Below, one piece after another: positions 24,693 to 32,400 of a stretch of 38,133 nt of DNA. This stretch comes from Bacillota bacterium (GTDB taxonomy: Bacteria; Bacillota; Clostridia; Lachnospirales; Lachnospiraceae): the NCBI GenBank assembly GCA_023411555.1, contig JAEYOQ010000019.1:1-38133 (forward strand). Reading direction: 5' to 3'. Each line of letters begins with the position of its first letter. Position 1 is the first letter of the stretch. The position numbers were made by a program, and so were the translations under genes. The notes below the pieces were generated by a model. That model searched no databases and had not been told where the DNA came from. It was given only the letters and a program-made list of their open reading frames with translations.

Positions 24693-25736
24693 TTACATTG
24701 TCTTCTCAAGTGTCTCCCAGATACCAGTCAGATACATGGCGCCCAAGGCACGATCATATAAACCATAGCCCGGTCTGCCAGTCTCTCCCCAGATCATTCT
24801 ACCATGATCCGGTCTTACATAACCCTTAAAGCCGTTCTTATGAAGAACCTTCATGATTTCCACTATATCTAAGGAGCCGCAGGGTGAATAATGAGCGCTT
24901 TCCTCAAAGCTACCATCCTCCATTAGCTTTACATTGCGAATATGCATGAAATGAATTCTTCCCCTAGCACTGTACTTATCCACCATCTCAACGATATTAT
25001 TAAAGCTTGCGGATCCAAAGGAGCCGGTACAGAAGGTCAACCCATTATATTCATTATCCACTAGCTTTAAGAAACGGTCTAAATTCTTCTCATTGGTGAT
25101 TATTCTGGGAAGTCCAAAGATGGGATAGGGCGGGTCATCCGGATGGATTGCCATCTTGACATCGCATTCTTCAGCCACGGGAATAATCTGTTTAAGGAAG
25201 TATTCCAGGTTCGACCATAGTGCTTCCTCGTCCACCTTTTCATACTGAGCAAATACCTTGGCAAGACCCTCCTTGGTATAGCTGGAATCCCATCCCGGAA
25301 GAGATAACTCACCCGTTAGGGGGTCCATCTTCTCCAGCTGTTCCTTATAATAAACCAATGCAGTAGAGCCATCCGGAAGTACCTTATCTAATTGGGTTCT
25401 GGTCCAATCGAATACTGGCATGAAATTATAGCAGATCACCTTAATACCAGTCTCTGATAATCGTCTGATATTCTCCTTATAGTTCTCTATATATCTGTCT
25501 CTGGTCGGAAGCCCAAGCTTAATATCCTCATGAACGGGAACACTTTCAATTACCTCGAAATGCAACCCAGCAGCTTCCACCTCCTGCTTTAGCTTCTGTA
25601 TACTTTCCTTACTCCATACCTCACCCACCGGCACATCGTATATAGCCGTCACGATACTATGCATACTTGGGATCTGACTGATGTATTGCAGTGTAACTGC
25701 ATCATCTTGTCCATACCAACGAAATGATAATTTCAT
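24693..25736 (-). CDS. uxuA: Mannonate dehydratase
   Basis: Removes water from D-mannonate to give 2-keto-3-deoxy-D-gluconate in glucuronate catabolism; metal-dependent TIM-barrel enzyme. 347 aa, in line with the family. Visible landmarks: MKLSFRWYGQDDAVTL at the start, CYNFMPVFDWTRTQ, MAIHPDDPPYPIFGLPRI (metal and substrate ligands), LTFCTGSFG, IHFMHIRNVK and YVRPDHGRMIWGE. Start ATG with AGGAAGGG eight bases upstream. It is first in the uxuAB operon and divergent from an AraC regulator. Genes for glucuronate isomerase (uxaC) and KDG kinase are not in this window. Confidence 0.95.
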   Translation of the reverse strand: MKLSFRWYGQDDAVTLQYISQIPSMHSIVTAIYDVPVGEVWSKESIQKLKQEVEAAGLHFEVIESVPVHEDIKLGLPTRDRYIENYKENIRRLSETGIKVICYNFMPVFDWTRTQLDKVLPDGSTALVYYKEQLEKMDPLTGELSLPGWDSSYTKEGLAKVFAQYEKVDEEALWSNLEYFLKQIIPVAEECDVKMAIHPDDPPYPIFGLPRIITNEKNLDRFLKLVDNEYNGLTFCTGSFGSASFNNIVEMVDKYSARGRIHFMHIRNVKLMEDGSFEESAHYSPCGSLDIVEIMKVLHKNGFKGYVRPDHGRMIWGETGRPGYGLYDRALGAMYLTGIWETLEKTM

Positions 25737-25846
25737 AATACAACCCTTCCTTTCTCATCTTTTTCATCTCTGGGTCACCTGCATAAAGCATTCTTTGCAA
25801 TTATATAGAGTAATTATATCGGATGGTAATTGCCAATCCTATGTTT

Positions 25847-25875
25847 ATCTTGCTTGCAGACTTGCAAATCTTGCT
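25847..25875. promoter_or_regulatory. Direct repeat operator candidate for the AraC regulator
   Basis: ATCTTGCT occurs at 25847 and again at 25868, exactly 21 bp (two helical turns) apart, with a further CTTGC at 25861 and a TTGCA-GACT-TGCAA palindrome between them. Two turns is the classic half-site spacing for AraC-type proteins. The site lies between uxuA and the divergent AraC gene. Confidence 0.5.
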
Positions 25876-25937
25876 CTCATAGAATATGATATTAATATAA
25901 TTCCAGTATAATAATGAATATTCACAAAGGAGCAGTT

Positions 25938-26822
25938 ATGAAACAGAAGACCCATGAGTATCTGACCCGCCAATACATGCTTTCCAGCGATTATGAGATC
26001 TTTCACTATTCCAATACAAATCTTTCAGGTGTCAGTCTTCATCATCATGATTTTTATGAGTGCTATCTGTTCTTATCTGGTAATGCCACCTATCTGATAG
26101 AGGGTAAAAGCTACCAGCTTACTCCCGGTGATATCGTTTTGGTAAATTCCAAGGAGCTGCACCAGGCTATCATTAATTCACAGGAACTTCCCTATGACCG
26201 GTTTGTTCTATGGATCAATCCCTCCTTCCTTCTCGGATTATCTACCAAGGCAACGGACTTAACCCAGTGCTTTGAGAGTCCGAATAGAAAGAATGTATTA
26301 AGAGTCGATTATGAATGGCAGCAAAATATTAGAATTATAATGAATAAGCTGATCGCTCTAGAACGCTTTCAGGGAGTTGGCCACGAGCTTTTATATAAAG
26401 CCTATATCACTGAGCTGATGGTACATATCAATAACCTGGCCTTTAACGAAGAGGTAAGACTTGATGTAGAAGTCAAGAAAAGCAATCTGATTGAATATAT
26501 TCTTGAATATATCAATACTCATATCGATGAGGATATTACCATAGACGAGCTTTCCAAGCATACCTATTTGAGTAAATTTCATCTATCCAGAGAATTTAAG
26601 AAGCATACCGGAACCACTCTCCACCGCTACATCCTGCAGAAGAAGCTGATTGCAGCCAAGGAGCTAATTCTAAGGGAAATTCCCATTACTCATGTCTATG
26701 AGCAATGTGGCTTTGGCGACTACTCCAATTTCTTTCGAGCCTTTAAGAATGAATATGGGATGACACCCAAGCAATTCTTTGAGGCCATGAAGCAATCTAA
26801 TGTGCGCTCCGATCATCGTTGA
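25938..26822 (+). CDS. AraC-family regulator next to uxuAB
   Basis: 294 aa. N-terminal cupin (VSLHHHDFYECYLFLSG with a metal-binding-like HHHD and E, then LTPGDIVLVNSKELHQ), C-terminal AraC helix-turn-helix pair (about 190-290) with ITIDELSKHTYLSKFHLSR and CGFGDYSNFFRAFKNEYGMT. The start at 25938 has AAAGGAG five bases upstream; an ATG eight codons earlier overlaps that site. TATAAT hexamers at 25896 and 25907 can serve as its -10. It is divergent from uxuA and most likely controls uronate use through the 21-bp repeat site in the shared gap. Confidence 0.88.
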   Translation: MKQKTHEYLTRQYMLSSDYEIFHYSNTNLSGVSLHHHDFYECYLFLSGNATYLIEGKSYQLTPGDIVLVNSKELHQAIINSQELPYDRFVLWINPSFLLGLSTKATDLTQCFESPNRKNVLRVDYEWQQNIRIIMNKLIALERFQGVGHELLYKAYITELMVHINNLAFNEEVRLDVEVKKSNLIEYILEYINTHIDEDITIDELSKHTYLSKFHLSREFKKHTGTTLHRYILQKKLIAAKELILREIPITHVYEQCGFGDYSNFFRAFKNEYGMTPKQFFEAMKQSNVRSDHR

Positions 26823-26882
26823 TCACTAGTATCTTGTTACTACTCATAGCTAAATGGATATGATGATAGGACTACTGCTTCC

Positions 26883-26911
26883 TTGCTATTTAATATTTAA
26901 TGTATTATAAT
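26883..26911 (+). promoter_or_regulatory. Sigma-A promoter of the small unknown gene and azlCD
   Basis: TTGCTA, 17 bp, TATAAT, ending 37 bp before the start codon at 26949. Confidence 0.7.
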
Positions 26912-26948
26912 GATGCCAATGTATCAGTAAACAAGAAAGGAATATTTT

Positions 26949-27353
26949 ATGGCAAATAAGAAAAAAGGCCTTCCTGCAAAGGCTTCAAAAGAATATATTG
27001 ACCTGTTTTATATGACCCCTAATGCAATTCATGCTAAGGATATCGCCGATTTATTCACTAACGATACCAGTCTTACAATTGAATTATGGGAAGAGTTTAA
27101 TGTTCTTGAATTAGTACTACCAAATCAGAATTCGATAGATTTTGAAGCAATCGATATTAATTTTAAGCATCCCTCTGATCTTGCCTTTGTCAAGAACCGC
27201 AATATTCAGACCATTTTTAGCATTAATATGAATGCTGAAGACCTGCCTGCAGTGACCGAGCTTTTCCACCAACTGGTAGATAAGTACTCCGGATTTGTAT
27301 GCGCTGACAGTGACGATTTCACACCCGTATATGCCGGTACCTCAAAAAGATAA
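26949..27353 (+). CDS. Small soluble protein of unknown function
   Basis: 134 aa, acidic, no signal peptide or membrane helix. The first residues are basic (ANKKKGLPAKASK), followed by segments such as LTIELWEEFNVLELVLPN, FEAIDINFKHPSDLAFVKN and VTELFHQLVDKYSGFVCAD. I do not recognise a family. It has its own promoter and AAAGGAA before the ATG. azlC starts 46 bp downstream with no terminator between, so the two may be co-transcribed; no functional link to branched-chain amino acid export is evident. Confidence 0.7.
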   Translation: MANKKKGLPAKASKEYIDLFYMTPNAIHAKDIADLFTNDTSLTIELWEEFNVLELVLPNQNSIDFEAIDINFKHPSDLAFVKNRNIQTIFSINMNAEDLPAVTELFHQLVDKYSGFVCADSDDFTPVYAGTSKR

Positions 27354-27399
27354 GATGCATCCGATTGCAATATAAGAAGTAGTTAAAGGAGCCCTTCAT

Positions 27400-28098
27400 A
27401 TGAACCATAAAACAGCAGCCCTTAAGGCTGCTTTTCCATATACAATCCCAGTATTAACCGGCTATCTCGTACTAGGCACCGCTTACGGCATTCTTATGAA
27501 TAGCAAGGGGTTCTCTTTGTTTTGGATTATTATCGCCAGTGTTTTTGTATATGCCGGCTCAATGCAGTTTGTGTCCGTTGCACTGCTTGCTACAGGCTTT
27601 GATCCCCTTGGGGCCTTCCTAATGACCCTTGCCGTGAATGCCAGACACATTTTTTACGGCATTTCCATGCTACAGCAGTACCGCGGAATCGGAAAAATAA
27701 AGCCCTATCTGATCTTTTCTCTAACCGATGAAAGCTTTTCTATCCTTTGCTCTGCCAAGACGCCGGAAGGAGTGGAGGATAAATGGTTCTATCTGTTTGT
27801 CTCTCTCCTTGATCATCTTTATTGGATTACCGGGTCAATCATTGGAGGGATATTAGGAAGCTTAATTCATATCAATACAAAGGGAATCGATTTTGTGCTG
27901 ACCGCTCTTTTTGTAGTCATATTGATTAATCAATGGCAGTCAACGACCAATCATATACCGGCTTTACTTGGTATTGCCAGTGCCATTCTATGCCGCCTTA
28001 TCTTTGGCACTAACGATTTTATCATACCTTCCATGATCTGCATCTTATTGTTCGTCACTTTACTACGTAAGCCTTTGGATAGGGGGAGGGCATCATGA
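27400..28098 (+). CDS. azlC: AzlC-type branched-chain amino acid exporter, large subunit
   Basis: 232 aa integral membrane protein with about seven hydrophobic segments. Together with AzlD it exports branched-chain amino acids and their analogues. Family markers: LGTAYGILM in the first third, FVYAGSMQFVSVALL, LAVNARHIFYGISML and SLTDESFSI. AAAGGAG lies eight bases before the start. The stop overlaps the azlD start by four bases (ATGA), the usual coupling of this pair. Confidence 0.93.
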   Translation: MNHKTAALKAAFPYTIPVLTGYLVLGTAYGILMNSKGFSLFWIIIASVFVYAGSMQFVSVALLATGFDPLGAFLMTLAVNARHIFYGISMLQQYRGIGKIKPYLIFSLTDESFSILCSAKTPEGVEDKWFYLFVSLLDHLYWITGSIIGGILGSLIHINTKGIDFVLTALFVVILINQWQSTTNHIPALLGIASAILCRLIFGTNDFIIPSMICILLFVTLLRKPLDRGRAS

Positions 28099-28430
28099 AT
28101 TACACTCTAGTACAGCTCATTTTGTTTTTTGCTATAATAGCCTTGGGAACCTTTTTAACAAGGGTTCTTCCCTTTCTCTTGTTTCCGGAGAATAAACCCA
28201 TCCCCAAATATATTCAATACCTCGCTGATATTCTACCCTTCACGATTATCGGAATGTTAGTGGTATACTGTCTGAAGGATATCAATATCCTAGGGTCACC
28301 TTATGCACTTCCAGAAGCAATAAGTATTGTAGTCATTATTCTTTTGCATTTATGGAAAAAGAACACCCTTCTCAGTATAGGAGTGGGTGCCCTTCTTTAT
28401 ATGCTTTTAATTCAATATGTCTTTATCTAG
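28095..28430 (+). CDS. azlD: AzlD-type branched-chain amino acid exporter, small subunit
   Basis: 111 aa with four hydrophobic segments. Typical features are LGTFLTRVLPFLLFPENKPIP near the N terminus and LADILPFTIIGMLVVYCLKD in the middle. It overlaps azlC by four bases and ends inside a CTAG shared with the stop of the convergent HD-GYP gene. No terminator separates the two convergent genes. Confidence 0.92.
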   Translation: MNYTLVQLILFFAIIALGTFLTRVLPFLLFPENKPIPKYIQYLADILPFTIIGMLVVYCLKDINILGSPYALPEAISIVVIILLHLWKKNTLLSIGVGALLYMLLIQYVFI

Positions 28431-29497
28431 ATAATCTCTACAATTGAAAGCTTACGTTCCTTTGACAAATCAATGTAGGTATTACCACAACGCACGATCG
28501 GCCTTGCTAACGAAAGACGATTAATCATGATTACCTCACCTTCCCTACCATCACTAAGTCGAACAATATTGTGCAAATAAGATTCTACCATTCGTTCCAA
28601 AAAGATCATAAGATATCCGGGATCGAATTTTAGGAAGCCATCCTTTTCGAATTCCGCTACCACCTCAAAGGGACAAATAGCATTCCGGTAACGACGGCTT
28701 GAGGTCATCGCATCGTATACATCGGCAATTGCAATAATCTTAGCAAAATCATCGATTTGCTCGCTAACAAAGCCATTGGGATAGCCGCTTCCGTCACATC
28801 TTTCATGATGCATGAGTGCTGCATATTTTATTCTGATATCAATAGACTGGTCCTTCAGTGCCTGATACCCCTTTAACGCATGTGTCTTGACAATCTTGAA
28901 TTCCTCCGCCGTCAGCTTATCCGGCTTAGCAATAATCTCTCGTGGGATCAGCATCTTACCAATATCATGAAGCAGGCCGGCCAGAGTTAATACTCTAATA
29001 TCCTCTGGAGAAAGCTTCAACCACCCTCCGAAGACGCTACAAATCAAGGATACATTCAGGCTATGCACATAGGTCATATCATCATAATTACGGATACCAT
29101 GAAGCATCTCAAGAATATGTGCACCATTCCGACCCTCTGATAAAATGCGGTCTGTTTCCGCAAGTAAATTGTCCATATCAAATTCAGCCCCGTCGATAAC
29201 ATTGGTAAAATTATCTTCGACATTCTGTACCGTGTCAACATAGGTGCGGTTGAATTTCTTAAATTCAGGAGTACTGCGAAGCATCTCAATATAAGATACC
29301 TCATCTACTGGCTTAATCTCCGGCTTATTACGATAAATCAAAAAGCCATAGATATTATAGAAACGAAGTCTAACTATCACTCGTTCATCTAATACTGTAT
29401 CTTTTGGTATAATTAACTGATTATTTGATGTGTATATATCTGAGGCTACCACCATTCCGATCTTAGCCTGATCTGTTCTTATTCTTATAGCATCCAT
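28427..29497 (-). CDS. HD-GYP domain protein, probable cyclic-di-GMP phosphodiesterase
   Basis: 356 aa, soluble. The N-terminal part (1-120) includes a beta-rich segment GMVVASDIYTSNNQLIIPKD that is common before HD-GYP domains. The catalytic part spans about 130-310, with LAGLLHDIGKMLIP (HD), KTHALKGYQAL, ALMHHERCDGSGYPNG (HH and GYP) and AIADVYDAMTSSRRYR. All metal ligands and the GYP motif are present, so hydrolysis of c-di-GMP (or a related cyclic dinucleotide) is expected. No receiver or sensor domain is attached. GGGGTGG lies seven bases before the ATG. It is last in a minus-strand run with the cyclase, HAD and DUF951 genes. Confidence 0.9.
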   Translation of the reverse strand: MDAIRIRTDQAKIGMVVASDIYTSNNQLIIPKDTVLDERVIVRLRFYNIYGFLIYRNKPEIKPVDEVSYIEMLRSTPEFKKFNRTYVDTVQNVEDNFTNVIDGAEFDMDNLLAETDRILSEGRNGAHILEMLHGIRNYDDMTYVHSLNVSLICSVFGGWLKLSPEDIRVLTLAGLLHDIGKMLIPREIIAKPDKLTAEEFKIVKTHALKGYQALKDQSIDIRIKYAALMHHERCDGSGYPNGFVSEQIDDFAKIIAIADVYDAMTSSRRYRNAICPFEVVAEFEKDGFLKFDPGYLMIFLERMVESYLHNIVRLSDGREGEVIMINRLSLARPIVRCGNTYIDLSKERKLSIVEII

Positions 29498-29556
29498 TGA
29501 TATTCCACCCCTGTCTTCATTGGTACCTTCCCTTTAAAGTATACATAGTTCCTTTA

Positions 29557-30147
29557 TCAAATACAAGTAGGACCTTTGTCAGTTTCCAGCAAAATAGCCC
29601 TGCAGGGTGCACCATCACATCCGGCTAGCTTAATCGGTGCTGCAAATAGAAAATAATCTCCCACTTCCACCTTATCAAGTCGTATCCCCTCCAGTAATAC
29701 CACTTCCTTTCCTAAGAGTTCCAGATGCACCTGCATCGGTGCTCCATCCGGACCCACACTCTGGGTTTCAACCCCTACCAAAATGATTTCATGCTTATTA
29801 AAAAGCTTGGCCATTTCCAATGTGATTTCAGTATCTCCTTTAATCAGGAGTCGCTTCTGACAGGTTTTCAACTGTTCCTCAAGAAGGTCAGCCTTCCCTT
29901 CCTCCAGCTCTATCACCGTACAAGATCCGATGCACCTTGAAAGTTCAAGCTCCTCCACTGTTCTACCGTTCTCATAGAAATGAAAGGGTGCATCAACATG
30001 GGTAGCATTGTGGGCTCCCATAGATAAGTTAGTCAGATTGTAGTGATCACCCTTGCTCATATCCATCACCCTGTTATAGGTCGGATTCATGTCGCCGGGA
30101 TAAACCCTACCATGAAACAATTCCTGTGATATATCATATATCTTCAT
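29557..30147 (-). CDS. Cyclase-family (kynurenine formamidase-like) metal hydrolase
   Basis: 196 aa with the cyclase/kynurenine formamidase fold. N terminus IYDISQELFHGRVYPGD, metal-binding motif HNATHVDAPFHF (HxTHxDxP), IILVGVETQSVGP, and LAGCDGAPCRAILLE at the C terminus. Members hydrolyse formylkynurenine, isatin or other amides; no tryptophan-degradation gene is nearby, so the substrate is open. The ribosome site AAGGAG lies about 14 bases upstream, a little far. Lies 57 bp after the HAD gene and 59 bp before the HD-GYP gene. Confidence 0.85.
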   Translation of the reverse strand: MKIYDISQELFHGRVYPGDMNPTYNRVMDMSKGDHYNLTNLSMGAHNATHVDAPFHFYENGRTVEELELSRCIGSCTVIELEEGKADLLEEQLKTCQKRLLIKGDTEITLEMAKLFNKHEIILVGVETQSVGPDGAPMQVHLELLGKEVVLLEGIRLDKVEVGDYFLFAAPIKLAGCDGAPCRAILLETDKGPTCI

Positions 30148-30204
30148 AGTCTTTTACCTACTCCTTTGAATGATGAATAAATCAATCACATACACATAAG
30201 AGAG

Positions 30205-30852
30205 CTATGGCATATTTGCTAATATTTCATAGACATCCTGTACTGTTGCGGCAAGATAATCCGCCCCGGCATCCATAAGCTCATCCTGACTACCATAACC
30301 ATATAGGACTCCGATGGAAGTGATTCCTACTTTTTTAGCTCCTATCACATCATGCTCTCTATCACCGATCATGACTACCTTATCCAATCCAACGATATTA
30401 TTCTTTTTAAGAGCATACCTGATCACCTCTTCCTTCGTAGCACGACTGTTGTCCATCGTCGCACCACAGATGTCCTCAAAGTATTGATCCAGTTTAAAAT
30501 GCTCCAGAATGATTTTAGCAAAATACTCCGGCTTTGAGGTTGCGGTATAAAGCTTCTTCCCGTCCTCCTTCAGCTTACGAATTAGGTCTTCTATACCTTC
30601 ATAAACTTCATTTTCAAATAAACCGGTTACCGAATAATATTCACGATATTTCGTAACTAATTCTTCTGCTTCTTCTTTATTAAAATCAAACTCCATGAAG
30701 GTATCTCTAAGAGGAGGACCAATATACTTAGCTAAACTATTCAGCTCAGTAATCTGAATCCCCTTAGAGCTTAGGGCATATTGGATTGATTTTGTAATAC
30801 CAAGTAGTGGATTCGTCAGCGTCCCATCCAAGTCAAATAATATATATTGCAT
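30205..30852 (-). CDS. HAD-superfamily phosphatase (Gph-like)
   Basis: 215 aa cytoplasmic hydrolase. The catalytic motif I is LFDLDGTLTNP, the helical cap (about 15-85) follows, motif II lies in LYTATSKPEYFAK, motif III contains the lysine near residues 140-145, and motif IV is VVMIGDREHDVIGAKKVG. The pattern is that of phosphoglycolate phosphatase / 5'-nucleotidase-like enzymes; exact substrate unknown. GAGGAG stands before the ATG. It follows DUF951 by 23 bp. Confidence 0.87.
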   Translation of the reverse strand: MQYILFDLDGTLTNPLLGITKSIQYALSSKGIQITELNSLAKYIGPPLRDTFMEFDFNKEEAEELVTKYREYYSVTGLFENEVYEGIEDLIRKLKEDGKKLYTATSKPEYFAKIILEHFKLDQYFEDICGATMDNSRATKEEVIRYALKKNNIVGLDKVVMIGDREHDVIGAKKVGITSIGVLYGYGSQDELMDAGADYLAATVQDVYEILANMP

Positions 30853-30875
30853 CTCTTCTCCTCTGTTCTTTATTA

Positions 30876-31055
30876 TTATGGTTTTCTAACCTGCTTAATG
30901 CTTTTTTCTACTTGCTTTCTAGGAAGCATGACCTGATGTCCACAGCCCAGGCATTTGAGACGAAAATCCATTCCGACTCGTAATATCTCCCATTCGAAGC
31001 TTCCACAGGGATGCTGTTTTTTCAACTTTACGATCTCTCCGACATTTAAATCCAT
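30876..31055 (-). CDS. DUF951 family protein
   Basis: 59 aa, small basic protein of the DUF951 family common in Firmicutes, function unknown. It reads VGEIVKLKKQHPCGSFEWEI, then RVGMDFRLKCLGCGHQVMLPR: three cysteines and a histidine in a zinc-ribbon-like arrangement, which suggests nucleic-acid or ribosome binding but is not proven. I choose the ATG at 31055, with AAAGG upstream; an ATG eight codons earlier would place that site inside the gene. Confidence 0.88.
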   Translation of the reverse strand: MDLNVGEIVKLKKQHPCGSFEWEILRVGMDFRLKCLGCGHQVMLPRKQVEKSIKQVRKP

Positions 31056-31191
31056 AGTATGTTCTTGCCTTTCTATCATTGTTATTCGTATGGCATTCTA
31101 TATGATAAATTGCTTTATTCCTGTCCCTTATAGTATAACATATTTCTTTAACTAAAAAAATAAAATTATCTTGCATTTTATAACCATATGT

Positions 31192-31291
31192 TGTAGTATG
31201 TATATACACTTAATGTAGTATTGATTACTACATATCAAAATATAGAAGCTACGTGATATATTTTTAATAGATTTGTCAATACTACATATCA
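31192..31291. promoter_or_regulatory. Cluster of TGTAGTA repeats upstream of the hemolysin III gene
   Basis: TGTAGTA occurs at 31192 and 31214 (22 bp apart), and its complement TACTACA at 31226 and 31280, the last two inside an identical 12-mer TACTACATATCA. Copies two and three form a perfect 7-5-7 palindrome at 31214-31232. The cluster fills the gap between divergent genes, so a dedicated DNA-binding regulator is likely. Confidence 0.5.
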
Positions 31292-31321
31292 CACAACATT
31301 ATTTATTAAGGAGTTGATTCT

Positions 31322-31990
31322 ATGACAGTTAAGAAAGTGAAAGCAAAGGATCCCGGAAGTGCTATTACCCATCTAATCGGGACTGGGATGGCAGTCTTTT
31401 CTGCAACACCACTTCTAATTAAGGCCGCTCACCAACCCAGTAATGTCCACTTGATATCCCTAGGTGTATTTATAGTGAGCATGATATTATTATATGTAGC
31501 AAGTACAATATATCATACCTTTGGACAGTCCACCAAGGTACATCAAAGACTTAAGAAATTCGATCATATGATGATCTACGTCCTGATTGCCGGCACTTAT
31601 ACTCCTATCTGTATGATTGCTCTTGGGGGACGCACCGGCTTAACGATGTTAACTTTTATCTGGAGTTTAGCTATTCTCGGAATTATTGTTACCGGCTTCT
31701 GGGTAAATTGCCCCAAATGGTTCTCTTCTGTTGTGTATATCGCCATGGGCTGGACCTGTGTCCTTGCCTTTACGCAGATTATTAATTCCTTACCAACTGC
31801 TGCCTTCCAATGGCTATTAGCAGGTGGCATTATATATACCATAGGTGGAATTATATATGCCTTAAAGCTACCTATCTTTAATAACCGGCATAAATATTTC
31901 GGCTCTCACGAGATATTCCATCTATTTGTTATGGGCGGAAGCTTCTGTCATTTCATCCTAATGTACAATTACATCGCAGTTATGCCCTAG
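31322..31990 (+). CDS. Hemolysin III / PAQR-family membrane protein
   Basis: 222 aa with seven transmembrane helices. Signature residues of the family: VASTIYHTF (S-x3-H), KKFDHMMIYVLIAGTYTPI in the middle, and GSHEIFHLFVMGGSFCHF (H-x3-H) near the end; these three sites form a metal-binding centre in PAQR relatives. Bacterial members are named hemolysin III or YqfA, but haemolysis is doubtful and a role in membrane lipid homeostasis or hydrolysis is more likely. AAGGAG stands eight bases before the ATG. An unusual cluster of TGTAGTA repeats lies directly upstream. Confidence 0.9.
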   Translation: MTVKKVKAKDPGSAITHLIGTGMAVFSATPLLIKAAHQPSNVHLISLGVFIVSMILLYVASTIYHTFGQSTKVHQRLKKFDHMMIYVLIAGTYTPICMIALGGRTGLTMLTFIWSLAILGIIVTGFWVNCPKWFSSVVYIAMGWTCVLAFTQIINSLPTAAFQWLLAGGIIYTIGGIIYALKLPIFNNRHKYFGSHEIFHLFVMGGSFCHFILMYNYIAVMP

Positions 31991-32025
31991 ATTCCTTATT
32001 CCTATCCTATGAACTAATACAAAAA

Positions 32026-32076
32026 GCTGTTGGCAGTGGCCCTGCAATAATGCGGACCACCACCAACAGCCTTTTT
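32026..32076 (+). terminator. Terminator of the hemolysin III gene
   Basis: Stem GCTGTTGG/CCAACAGC with an inner GTGG/CCAC, followed by CTTTTT. Confidence 0.9.
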
Positions 32077-32400
32077 CATATCTATGTTAAGCAACCAAAT
32101 ATACAAGTAAGTTAACAGGTCAGTAATATTTCACACTCTTGTTGAGGTAAATGGGATTCGGTTGCGAATTCTCAAAGATATGTATCCGACCCCATATTAC
32201 TGCCATGGATTTTTCCAAGGTGTATCATTAAATTTTAGTAACATGAAGATTAATTAAGATTAATATATTATACTCTTCTCGCATTGATATTGTTACTACT
32301 CCGCACATAATTACACCATTACTTACTTAGGATGGGAAGGACCCTTGATCATGCATAATCCTTCAAAGGCCACTTCCTTAGTTCCTATACTAATTGCTTA
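32077..32400. other. Intergenic region between convergent hemolysin III and pgi genes
   Basis: No open frame with a ribosome site. Near the pgi end (about 32330-32380) the minus strand can pair CCTTTGA with TCAAGGG inside GGAAG/CCTTCC, which may act as a weak terminator of pgi, but no T-run follows. Otherwise nothing recognised. Confidence 0.4.
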
